Assembly: GCA_023667765.1 (NCBI GenBank)
Contig: JAMOZS010000023.1
Coordinates: forward strand, 1 to 39,005
Reading direction: 5' to 3'
Source of the DNA: Roseburia sp.
GTDB lineage: Bacteria; Bacillota; Clostridia; Lachnospirales; Lachnospiraceae
DNA: 39,005 nucleotides
A program made the position numbers and the translations under genes. How positions within the stretch are numbered: the stretch's first letter is position 1; each line of letters opens with the position of its first letter. Below the pieces are notes generated by a model that was not told where the DNA came from, did no database searches, and saw only the letters and a list, made by a program, of their open reading frames with translations. Positions 33,146 through 39,005 of this stretch are shown here, piece by piece.

Positions 33146-33585
33146 GGTATTTTCCCTCTTCCTCCATGGATATCCCTTCTTCCATGGATATCCGCTTTTT
33201 ATCTTTTCCACTCATAATATAACATCTGTTCCTTCCATGGTCAATCAGAACAAAGCAATCAGAAAAAGCGGGAACCTAATATGCTCCCGCATACTAAATC
33301 CACGCTTCCTCTGGTCTTTTATGCACGTCTCTCAATAAATCTCTAAGAATACAAAATTAATATCGAATCGCCATAAAAAACATATTTTAATACTCCCCTT
33401 TTTATATTGACACATAGTGCTTGTGTCCGTCCGTTCAGCCGATACTGCTCACAGGCAGTATCACTCTTTTCTATCTTATTCCCGGAAGAATTCTACTTTT
33501 ACTACGATACTACTTATTACCCTACTACCTTTACTGCAATATTGCATTTACTACCATACGACTTTTACTGCCCTGCCGCCTGTCA
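33146..33585. other. Intergenic region between tatD and the secreted-protein gene
   Basis: No gene is supported. It holds a direct repeat of TCCATGGATATCC (33163-33175 and 33181-33193), a minus-strand terminator (33263-33290) and, at about 33485-33575, a low-complexity run built from degenerate TTTACTAC-like units. Short open frames on the plus strand come from this low-complexity run. Confidence 0.55.
33263..33290 (-). terminator. Terminator downstream of the small secreted-protein gene
   Basis: On the minus strand GCGGGA (33290-33285) pairs with TCCCGC (33273-33268) across an 11-nt loop and is followed by five T (33267-33263). It would end the transcript from 33990, about 300 nt past the stop codon, before tatD. 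Confidence 0.7.
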
Positions 33586-33990
33586 CTAGCACTTCTTGGT
33601 GTCGCTCGCCGAGACGTTCTCACTCTTGGTGCCATTCTTCACCACACCGGTAAAGGTCAACGTATAAGTATGTCCCTTCGTGGCATTTGAGACGGTTTGC
33701 TTCGGGTTCACTCCACCCGTACCACTTACCTGCCAGCTGGCAAGGCATGTTCCGTTCGTGGTATCCACCAAAGCCATCACCCCAGTAATCTCACTCGATG
33801 TCTTCGTGGTTTTCACACTGGCCTTACAAGTGGCGGTAGTTCCGCTAAATGTCAAAGTCGCCGTCACACTTGCCGCAATATCATACATCGGCATAGCAGT
33901 CTCCCCAGGCCTTGCCGCATGCGCCGGCAGACAAGCGCTTATCCAAAGCAGTGCCGCAAACAGCAAAGCGTTTAATCCCCTTATTCTCAT
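33586..33990 (-). CDS. Small secreted protein, beta-rich, three cysteines in the mature part
   Basis: A 134-residue protein with a clear signal peptide (LNALLFAALLWISACLPAHA, cleavage after AHA at about residue 26). The mature part is Thr/Ser/Gly/Val-rich with alternating beta-type patterning and three Cys residues (TATCKAS, NGTCLAS and the very last residue after KK). It resembles the general layout of small secreted Firmicutes proteins with an Ig-like beta sandwich, but I do not recognise a named family or function. ATG 33990 has GGAGG 5 nt upstream. The region ahead of it shares a bipartite motif with the region ahead of the nearby ECF sigma gene, so it is the likely target of that sigma factor. 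Confidence 0.75.
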   Translation of the reverse strand: MRIRGLNALLFAALLWISACLPAHAARPGETAMPMYDIAASVTATLTFSGTTATCKASVKTTKTSSEITGVMALVDTTNGTCLASWQVSGTGGVNPKQTVSNATKGHTYTLTFTGVVKNGTKSENVSASDTKKC

Positions 33991-34050
33991 GGTGTCCTCC
34001 TTCCTTATGTAGATTGAAACGCAGCTTTCTCTGTCGTCTCTACCCATATA

Positions 34051-34076
34051 ACACACAAGCGACCCAAAACCTCACC
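34051..34076 (-). promoter_or_regulatory. Candidate ECF-sigma promoter motif of the secreted-protein gene
   Basis: On the minus strand GGTGAGG (34076-34070), an 11-bp spacer, then TTGTGTGT (34058-34051), followed by TATATGGGTAGAG. The same two blocks in the same order occur ahead of the ECF sigma gene (35562-35586) with a 10-bp spacer. The site is about 60-85 bp upstream of the start codon. Confidence 0.55.
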
Positions 34077-34153
34077 AAAATTTTAAAAAAATTTCAAATA
34101 ATTTATTTTTTCCGATTTTTTCTGAGATTTTTCCCGGTATTTTCCCCGGTATT

Positions 34154-34858
34154 TCACTCTGCCGGCCGGACTCCCTCCGCCATTTTTCGCAGCTCCCCTT
34201 CGCTGACCGTCCCTATCAGTTCATATAAATATCCATCCTTTTCCCAGATTAGATAGCGCAGCTCCTCCGCCGGCGGAATGCTCTCCCCGTATTGGGCCAA
34301 CGTCCCGTCGGACAGAAAAGTCTCCCGCCAGACCATATCCGTACTGTCCGCATTGACATAGGCTCCCTCCCTATTAAGTCGATAATCCAGCCATAGCAGA
34401 TTCTCCCCTTTCATATATCCCACATATCCGCTATAGTCGTCGCTGTAGAATTCTTCATTCCACAGGGTATACCCCTCCGGCACATAGCCCAATTCATAGG
34501 GCACAGGCTCGATATCCTCCTCGTTCACATGAGGAAGGCTGAAGAAATTCACATACTCTACATAGACTTCCTTCACAAATGTGGCAAACCAGGCTCTAGC
34601 CTCCTTATTCACCGCAAATACCAGACCTGTTGCAATGATTAGCACCGCACAGGCTCTTCCCAGGGACTGATAAACCCTGCTCCCCTTGATGCACATCCAT
34701 TGATTCCGCCTGCGAAGCCTCTTATCCATGTGGGGAACCGGCTTTTCGCCTTCCCTTTCCACAGCCTCTCTGGCTTCTCTTAATTCCTCCCGCCAATATA
34801 GCTCAAAGATTCTGTGCAGCGCCTGATTGTACCCCTCTTCACCATCACGTTTTCCCAT
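34154..34858 (-). CDS. DUF4367 membrane protein, probable anti-sigma factor
   Basis: A 234-residue protein with an N-terminal charged cytoplasmic part (1-62), one membrane helix (about 67-83) and an extracytoplasmic domain (about 90-234) of the DUF4367 type, including ELGYVPEGYTLWNEEFYSDDY. This architecture, plus a 14-bp overlap with the upstream ECF sigma gene, is the usual arrangement of a sigma factor and its membrane-bound antagonist. The DUF4367 part may sense an envelope signal. AGGAG precedes ATG 34858. No zinc-binding HxxxCxxC motif is visible in the N-terminal part, so it would not be a ZAS-type anti-sigma factor. Confidence 0.8.
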   Translation of the reverse strand: MGKRDGEEGYNQALHRIFELYWREELREAREAVEREGEKPVPHMDKRLRRRNQWMCIKGSRVYQSLGRACAVLIIATGLVFAVNKEARAWFATFVKEVYVEYVNFFSLPHVNEEDIEPVPYELGYVPEGYTLWNEEFYSDDYSGYVGYMKGENLLWLDYRLNREGAYVNADSTDMVWRETFLSDGTLAQYGESIPPAEELRYLIWEKDGYLYELIGTVSEGELRKMAEGVRPAE

Positions 34859-35420
34859 ACCCCTGCTCCTTTAATAAGTTGCCCAGTTTGATTCTGCCCC
34901 TATATAACCTTACCTCCACTGTATGCTTTGAAATACCCAGCATCGACGCAATCTCACCGCAGCTGTACTGAAAACCGTAAAACATGGTGAGCACCGTGCT
35001 GTACTGCTCCGGCAACAGGTCAATAATCTCATGAATCTTCGCCGCCCTTTCCTTCTCCATCAGGGCTTCGAGTACATCCGTATACGGTCCTGTCGCCTGC
35101 TTACTAAGCATTATTTCCGCTTCTTCCTCATGCCAATCCATATACAATTCCCGTTTGGAATCGCGCAGCTTGTTATAGGACAGATGCTTTACCATTAATA
35201 CACACAAGCCGCTGATTTCCTCTCCATTTTTACTGAAATATTTCGTTTTATTTTTCAGTATTCTCATAAAGGCGTCATGAACGACATCCTCCGCCATGGG
35301 GCCGCTGCGCAAGATACTCTCGGCCTTCCACAACATCTTATCATAGTTCTCCCGATAGATGTCCTCGAAACGCTTCTTATCATCCTCATTGTCCAGAAGC
35401 GCTAAGTAAAATAATAACAT
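34845..35420 (-). CDS. ECF-type RNA polymerase sigma factor
   Basis: A 191-residue sigma-70 family protein with only regions 2 and 4. Region 2 spans about residues 18-60 (FEDIYRENYDKMLWKAESIL, then AEDVVHDAFMRIL). Region 4 spans about 130-185 (LLPEQYSTVLTMFYGFQYS, then IASMLGISKHTVEVRLYRGRIKL), with a clear helix-turn-helix. The frame is open 15 codons upstream, but ATG 35420 has GGAGG 10 nt upstream and is preferred. It is cotranscribed with the DUF4367 gene and is probably autoregulated through the motif at 35562-35586. Confidence 0.88.
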   Translation of the reverse strand: MLLFYLALLDNEDDKKRFEDIYRENYDKMLWKAESILRSGPMAEDVVHDAFMRILKNKTKYFSKNGEEISGLCVLMVKHLSYNKLRDSKRELYMDWHEEEAEIMLSKQATGPYTDVLEALMEKERAAKIHEIIDLLPEQYSTVLTMFYGFQYSCGEIASMLGISKHTVEVRLYRGRIKLGNLLKEQGYGKT

Positions 35421-35561
35421 AAGATACTCCCTCCATTTATCCTTCGTATATCCTCGCGGACCCAAATATCAGTCCTCAAAACGGCTTCTTCCGTAAAAAC
35501 AAATATTTACTGTATCTGTAAACTAAGATTCCTCCGTAAAATTTATTTCTCTGTAGAATAT

Positions 35562-35586
35562 ACACACAATTTGTCAAACCCTCACC
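35562..35586 (-). promoter_or_regulatory. Candidate autoregulatory promoter motif of the ECF sigma gene
   Basis: On the minus strand GGTGAGG (35586-35580), a 10-bp spacer, then TTGTGTGT (35569-35562), followed by ATATTCTACAGAG. The same pair of blocks occurs ahead of the secreted-protein gene. It lies 140-165 bp upstream of the sigma start codon and touches the 3' end of the YhfC gene. Confidence 0.55.
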
Positions 35587-35593
35587 AATTTTG

Positions 35594-36394
35594 TCAAATT
35601 TCTTTTTCTTTTTTCCATATCCACCGGGCCAGAAACGCATATCCAAGGGTAAATACCAGAATCACACCCTCCAGAATCCAGGTATTTGAGATAGCGTTGC
35701 TCAAAAGCACCGTAACGGCGTCCACCACCAGATGCAGCAAAATGGCCAGGGGATACAACAGCACAGTTCTGCCCCCCTTCTTTGCGGCAAACCAAACCAA
35801 AACAGAAAGGGAAAGCTGAAGCGCTATCGCCAATAACCGTTCCAGGGGCGCCGCCAGGAACAGAAGCGGCGAGGCCGCCGACAGCTGCGCAAAAGCCCCC
35901 TCCACGGCTGCAAGCTGCGCACCCTCCAGACCTGCCGTCAGCATATCCGCCATGCCCGCATTTATCACAACCGCATAAATCAGATTATTCAGCATCCCAA
36001 ATACCAGAATATAAAAGGTCTCAAAACCGCCGTGTCCGGCGCCATACATCAACGCATTTCCATCCTTATCCCAATTCTTTCGCAGAATCGTCCGAAAAGC
36101 TACGAAACGCCCGGTTTCCTCAAAAAGTCCCGCCATAAAGCCGCCGTACAGAGCATAGCCCCAAATATTCTGTAAGAGCAAGGCTCCGGCCCCAGTCTGA
36201 CTGACCAGGAAGTTAATCGCCCCCTCCAGAATAAACGCGAACAAAAGCATCGTACCACAACCCACAAAAAAGGCCTTCAAACTGCCGCCGGACTTCTTTC
36301 CCATCACGATACACAGCACCGCCGGAATCAGGAATCCCAGCAATAGATTGATTACAATCATCACCAAGGTTGCATTTGAAACACTGTCATTCAT
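35594..36394 (-). CDS. YhfC-family glutamic-type intramembrane protease homologue
   Basis: A 266-residue polytopic membrane protein with about eight hydrophobic segments. The family motifs are E92-E-x-x-R96 (LFEETGRF), H121 with E125 in GAGHGGFETFY, and a later His in LLHLVVDAV; these resemble the EExxR...H...H active site of CPBP/YhfC intramembrane proteases. Its position directly upstream of an ECF sigma/anti-sigma pair is suggestive, since intramembrane proteolysis is how many anti-sigma factors are removed, but that link is inferred. ATG 36394 is chosen over 36442 because the upstream part is polar and only the former has an AGAGG at suitable distance. Confidence 0.85.
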   Translation of the reverse strand: MNDSVSNATLVMIVINLLLGFLIPAVLCIVMGKKSGGSLKAFFVGCGTMLLFAFILEGAINFLVSQTGAGALLLQNIWGYALYGGFMAGLFEETGRFVAFRTILRKNWDKDGNALMYGAGHGGFETFYILVFGMLNNLIYAVVINAGMADMLTAGLEGAQLAAVEGAFAQLSAASPLLFLAAPLERLLAIALQLSLSVLVWFAAKKGGRTVLLYPLAILLHLVVDAVTVLLSNAISNTWILEGVILVFTLGYAFLARWIWKKEKEI

Positions 36395-36471
36395 AAAGAT
36401 ACCTCTCTCTTTCTTAAACGGATTACAGAAACCATATGGCATCCCCCATTGCCAAAAATTACCACAAAATC

Positions 36472-36500
36472 ATTATAATAGATTCTCACAACAAGCTCAA
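36472..36500 (-). promoter_or_regulatory. Promoter of the YhfC-family gene
   Basis: On the minus strand a -35 TTGAGC (36500-36495) and a perfect -10 TATAAT (36477-36472) are separated by 17 bp, about 80 bp ahead of ATG 36394. Confidence 0.75.
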
Positions 36501-36736
36501 CTATCTTTCACGGGGCGCCTACTACCAATCCTCCTCGGCCCCTATCCCTTTTGACCGAACGATAGGGAATGGATTTTTACGGGATTCCGGAATAAACTCG
36601 GAAAATACGGTTATCCTTTCGTATATACTTGTAGAGCACGTTATGGTTTTAGGTCTGATTTATTATTTTCAGAATTTATTACTCCAAAAAGAAAAATGAC
36701 TTTAAAATCATGTAAATGTGAAAAAAGTGTGAATTA
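36501..36736. other. Intergenic stretch without recognised features
   Basis: An AT-leaning gap between the YhfC promoter and the CIRCE element. A plus-strand open frame of 87 codons (36436-36699) runs across the YhfC promoter, lacks a ribosome-binding site and resembles no family I know; it is not called a gene. Confidence 0.5.
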
Positions 36737-36763
36737 TTAGCACTCTCTATTGACGAGTGCTAA
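36737..36763. promoter_or_regulatory. CIRCE operator (HrcA binding site)
   Basis: A perfect CIRCE inverted repeat: TTAGCACTC (36737-36745), a 9-bp spacer, then GAGTGCTAA (36755-36763). It is the established binding site of the heat-shock repressor HrcA. No hrcA gene lies in the window. Confidence 0.96.
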
Positions 36764-36778
36764 TAATAGTGTTATAAC
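36750..36778 (+). promoter_or_regulatory. Promoter of the small heat-shock protein gene, overlapped by CIRCE
   Basis: A -35 TTGACG (36750-36755) and a -10 TATAAC (36773-36778) are separated by 17 bp. The -35 lies in the CIRCE spacer and right arm, so HrcA binding would block RNA polymerase directly. The transcript would have a leader of about 130 nt. Confidence 0.82.
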
Positions 36779-36913
36779 ATGTATAGAACAAAGGAACAGA
36801 TATTGGATGAAGCAAATGTTCTACTTCACCTGGTTTCAGATTTGCTCCAGGCACTTATTAACAGATTTAACGGATGCAATCATACATCCGGACAGCAAAA
36901 GGAGGAATGATTT

Positions 36914-37387
36914 ATGTTGATGCCCAGTATTTATGGAGAGAACTTATTTGGTGATTTCTTTGATGCCTTTGATGCTTTTCCTTTTTTCGATAACAGGGAA
37001 CTGCGAAAAGCAGAAGAAAAGTTATATGGCAGGAAAGCCAGCCATATGATGAGTACTGACGTCAAAGAGAAGGACGGAGCTTACGAGCTGGAGATGGACC
37101 TTCCCGGCTTCCAAAAGGACGAAATCCAGATTTCTCTCGAGAATGGCTATTTAACCATTCAGGCGGCTAAGGGATTTGACCAGTCTGAGGAAGATACGGA
37201 AACAGGCAAATATATCCGCAAAGAACGCTACGCCGGGGCGTGCAGCCGTAGCTTCTATATAGGCGAGGAAGTGACGCAGGAGGACGTCAAGGCAGAGTTT
37301 AAACACGGAATCCTGAAGCTGACGCTTCCCAAAAAAGAGCAGAAACCTGCCGTAGAACAGAACAAATACATTGCGATTGAAGGCTGA
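36914..37387 (+). CDS. Hsp20/alpha-crystallin family small heat-shock protein
   Basis: A 157-residue ATP-independent chaperone that holds unfolding proteins. The alpha-crystallin domain spans about residues 48-140 (YELEMDLPGFQKDEIQISLENGYLTIQA, then ITLP-like ILKLTLPKKE); the A-x-x-x-n-G-x-L signature appears as AEFKHGILKLTLPK. The N-terminal arm is Phe/Asp-rich (FFDAFDAFPFFDN). AGGAGG lies upstream of ATG 36914. It is a single-gene transcript controlled by the CIRCE element, so it should be induced on heat shock when HrcA loses activity. Confidence 0.95.
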   Translation: MLMPSIYGENLFGDFFDAFDAFPFFDNRELRKAEEKLYGRKASHMMSTDVKEKDGAYELEMDLPGFQKDEIQISLENGYLTIQAAKGFDQSEEDTETGKYIRKERYAGACSRSFYIGEEVTQEDVKAEFKHGILKLTLPKKEQKPAVEQNKYIAIEG

Positions 37388-37408
37388 TGCTATTTGTACA
37401 CAGGAAAA

Positions 37409-37480
37409 GACCGTTTCAAGTTTCGCATAAACTCAGAGAACGGGAGACTGTTTCAAGTTTTATGTAAACTCAAAGAACGG
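37409..37480. repeat. Two imperfect 35-bp direct repeats with internal dyads
   Basis: Copies at 37409-37443 and 37446-37480 match at 29 of 35 positions, and all six differences are transitions. Each has nested inverted arms (CCGTT with AACGG outside, AGTTT with AAACT inside), so the RNA could form two similar hairpins. They lie between the hsp20 stop and a terminator hairpin. Confidence 0.75.
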
Positions 37481-37505
37481 ATATACAATTCATGAATAGT
37501 TACTT

Positions 37506-37550
37506 AAGGGCGGACGCCGGATTGACGGCTATCCGCCCTTACATTCTTTT
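37506..37550 (+). terminator. Strong hairpin, probable terminator of hsp20
   Basis: AAGGGCGGA (37506-37514) pairs with TCCGCCCTT (37532-37540), with an inner GCCG/CGGC stem (37516-37519 and 37526-37529) and a 6-nt loop. It is followed by ACATTCTTTT, a moderate T-rich tail. On the minus strand it could also end the transcript of the transporter fusion gene. Confidence 0.7.
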
Positions 37551-37570
37551 AAACCTTTGCTGCCAAAATA

Positions 37571-37716
37571 TCACACTTCATTATTTTTCGCCTCGCCTTC
37601 TACAATCTGCTTCACCATCTCTACATAAGCTTTCTTAATCTACATAAGCTTTCTTAATTGGTTCATGTTTAGGTATCGCAATCGGTTGATATCCTGTTAA
37701 TGCTTTAATGTCCTTT
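37571..37716 (-). pseudogene. C-terminal gene fragment interrupted by a 19-bp tandem duplication
   Basis: Directly after the stop of the transporter-kinase gene the minus strand reads KDIKALTGYQPIAIPKHEPIKKAYV. After removal of one copy of a perfect 19-bp tandem duplication (37621-37639 and 37640-37658) it continues EMVKQIVEGEAKNNEV and a stop. As it stands the duplication breaks the frame. It looks like the tail of a lost gene, family not recognised. No start or ribosome-binding site is present. Confidence 0.4.
37621..37658. repeat. Perfect 19-bp tandem duplication
   Basis: The 19-bp unit beginning CTACATAAGC occurs twice back to back with no mismatch. Nineteen is not a multiple of three, so it shifts the frame of the gene fragment it lies in. 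The lack of any difference suggests a recent slippage event. Confidence 0.9.
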
Positions 37717-39005
37717 TTAAAATGCAGTCAGCAGACTTAGAACCAAGGCAATCGTTACAGGCACACTTACTGTATCATTGCCATTGTGCGAACAGGCTTC
37801 CGCTATGGATGCTGCAGCGGCGGAAACCATAACGGACAATATTACCTGATGCATTGTCAAATCGGACAACAGGGCAAGCGTTGGCACTCCTGCCGCAAAA
37901 GCAGTTAACGCCATGGCAACCGCCCCTTCCCATGTCTTATGATAATCTGCCCATGGCAGCTGAATGTGATGTTGTCCGAATTTCTTACCAATCAAAGCCG
38001 CCATAGTATCTCCCGCTCCCCACATCAGGATTGCCGCCACGCAGATATAAGGCCTGCCAAGCCAGCCCCAGCAAAGGGCAATCAAAACGGCATGGGTGAG
38101 AAACAACAACCAAAGGCTTCTCTTAATTTCTCCTTTTTTACGCTGAACTATAAACCTGTCAAAACCCCTCCGGCGTTCCGCCAGACAAATAAGAGGATAC
38201 ACAACGACCGTAAATAAAACACAACAGATACAGGCAGTCAGCCAGTTTTCAGACACAAATATGATGCATAGGATAGAAGTATACGCTACAAAATGCAGAC
38301 ATTTTCGCCAAACCTCCTGGGACATCCTGACAGCCGCCTTTAAAATAAGAAACAATGACACACAACAGGCCAGATAAATCAAATATTTCCCCAGGCAGGA
38401 CAGTACTGCCCACAGCATGGTACATCCAGACAGGAAATCTCTGTAATTCAAGATAAGCATAAACGCGCCCAATACCGTCAGAATCGCCCCTGTAGCAAGA
38501 CCTACCATACGGTTATTGACACGATTTGCAAATTGGGCGGAAATAATGGAAGCGCCTGTAGCCGTGACAATGCAGATAAGAAGGACATCCCAACGCTCAA
38601 GAGCAATGGTAGGGTCAATCATGATATGGCTGACGGATGCAATAAGCGCTGTAAAAGTCATGATAAATGTGCTTGTCCCTACGGCAGATTTCCGCTCCAT
38701 TCCCAAAAATGCCGTAAAAACCACCAGCATCATCATTCCTCCGCCTGAACCCACAAAGCCCGTACCAAATCCTATAGTAAGGCCGAAAAACAAAGATATG
38801 AGAACCCCCTTCCAGCCAAGAGCAGCGCCTTTTCCCATTGTTTTGTCCCTCTGGGTATCCGGCTTTATGAGAAAACGGATTCCGATAAAAAATGTAAGAA
38901 ACAGGGAAAAGCCGCCAAGCACCACATGACCGGCTGACCATGCGGCAAAGCTGCCTGCAATGCACATTCCGACTATGCAGGGCAACATAATCCAACCCCG
39001 TTTTA
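37717..39005 (-). CDS. TauE/SafE (TSUP) transporter fused to a polyprenol/phytol kinase-like membrane domain, N-terminus beyond the window
   Basis: A membrane protein of at least 429 residues; the frame is open to the right edge, so the start lies outside. Counting from the first Met (38988), residues 1-185 are the back part of a TSUP anion exporter: GLTIGFGTGFVGSGGGMMMLVVFTAFLGM and KSAVGTSTFIMTFTALIASVSH are the second-repeat hallmarks. Residues about 220-423 form a second membrane domain with blocks of the dolichol/phytol kinase family: WRKCLHFVAY, KKGEIKRSLW, MWGAGDTMAALIGKKFGQ, KTWEGAVAM and EACSHNGNDTVSVPV. Members of that family use CTP or ATP to phosphorylate polyprenols or phytol. 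I know of no established role for such a fusion. The junction is continuous without stop or frameshift. Confidence 0.82.
   Translation of the reverse strand, partial: KRGWIMLPCIVGMCIAGSFAAWSAGHVVLGGFSLFLTFFIGIRFLIKPDTQRDKTMGKGAALGWKGVLISLFFGLTIGFGTGFVGSGGGMMMLVVFTAFLGMERKSAVGTSTFIMTFTALIASVSHIMIDPTIALERWDVLLICIVTATGASIISAQFANRVNNRMVGLATGAILTVLGAFMLILNYRDFLSGCTMLWAVLSCLGKYLIYLACCVSLFLILKAAVRMSQEVWRKCLHFVAYTSILCIIFVSENWLTACICCVLFTVVVYPLICLAERRRGFDRFIVQRKKGEIKRSLWLLFLTHAVLIALCWGWLGRPYICVAAILMWGAGDTMAALIGKKFGQHHIQLPWADYHKTWEGAVAMALTAFAAGVPTLALLSDLTMHQVILSVMVSAAAASIAEACSHNGNDTVSVPVTIALVLSLLTAF

Noticed and set aside
36436-36699. 87-codon plus-strand open frame upstream of CIRCE
   Set aside because: It overlaps the minus-strand YhfC promoter, lacks a ribosome-binding site and has no recognisable protein features.
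37409-37480. CRISPR-like appearance of two 35-bp repeats
   Set aside because: There are only two copies, the gap is 2 bp rather than a spacer, and no cas genes are present.

Overview
The window (about 39 kb, roughly 50% GC) looks like chromosomal DNA of an anaerobic gut-type member of the Clostridia, most likely Lachnospiraceae. The signs are a T-box leader on a proline-tRNA synthetase gene, MecA, a NiaR/3H-domain repressor, a DUF4358/MBOAT/DHHW cluster, a YhfC-type protease, a CIRCE-controlled small heat-shock gene, strong GGAGG ribosome-binding sites, and a polyamine operon that combines clostridial-type genes. The genus cannot be fixed from the sequence alone.

Left part (1-6640): a D-Ala-D-Ala carboxypeptidase cut by the window edge; a DEDDh exonuclease with a Cys-rich tail; proS behind a proline T-box; mecA; and a plus-strand pair encoding a PilZ protein and a NiaR-like repressor.

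Polyamine operon (6632-14485, minus strand): speD, speA, speE, a carboxy(nor)spermidine dehydrogenase gene, nspC, aguA and aguB, tightly packed. SpeA, AguA and AguB make putrescine from arginine through agmatine and N-carbamoylputrescine. The operon then encodes two complete routes for adding an aminopropyl group: SpeD/SpeE (decarboxylated SAM) and dehydrogenase/NspC (aspartate semialdehyde). A terminator-like hairpin lies just upstream of speD.

Middle (15081-24836): an 801-residue solute-binding lipoprotein with no transporter genes beside it, behind a promoter with three phased TTTAAG repeats; a DUF4358-MBOAT-DHHW cluster (polymer O-acylation); an ABC-F ATPase; and a DUF2975/XRE/DUF4173 membrane-protein operon with an inverted repeat over its promoter.

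Accessory part (25063-32243): an AT-richer restriction-modification locus in which a nuclease-like domain is fused to the methyltransferase and paired with a two-TRD specificity subunit, with no translocase gene (BcgI-like layout); then an MFS/Atg22-like transporter, a zinc-dependent phospholipase C-like protein and a thioesterase; then a scar of decayed genes, including an ORF6N pseudogene.

Right part (32372-39005): tatD; a small secreted protein; an ECF sigma factor with a DUF4367 probable anti-sigma partner; a YhfC intramembrane protease homologue; hsp20 under CIRCE; and a TauE/SafE-type transporter fused to a polyprenol/phytol kinase-like membrane domain. The secreted-protein gene and the sigma-factor gene share a distinctive upstream motif, suggesting a small ECF regulon. 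The most notable items are this putative regulon, the transporter-kinase fusion, the double spermidine pathway and the fused restriction-modification system.
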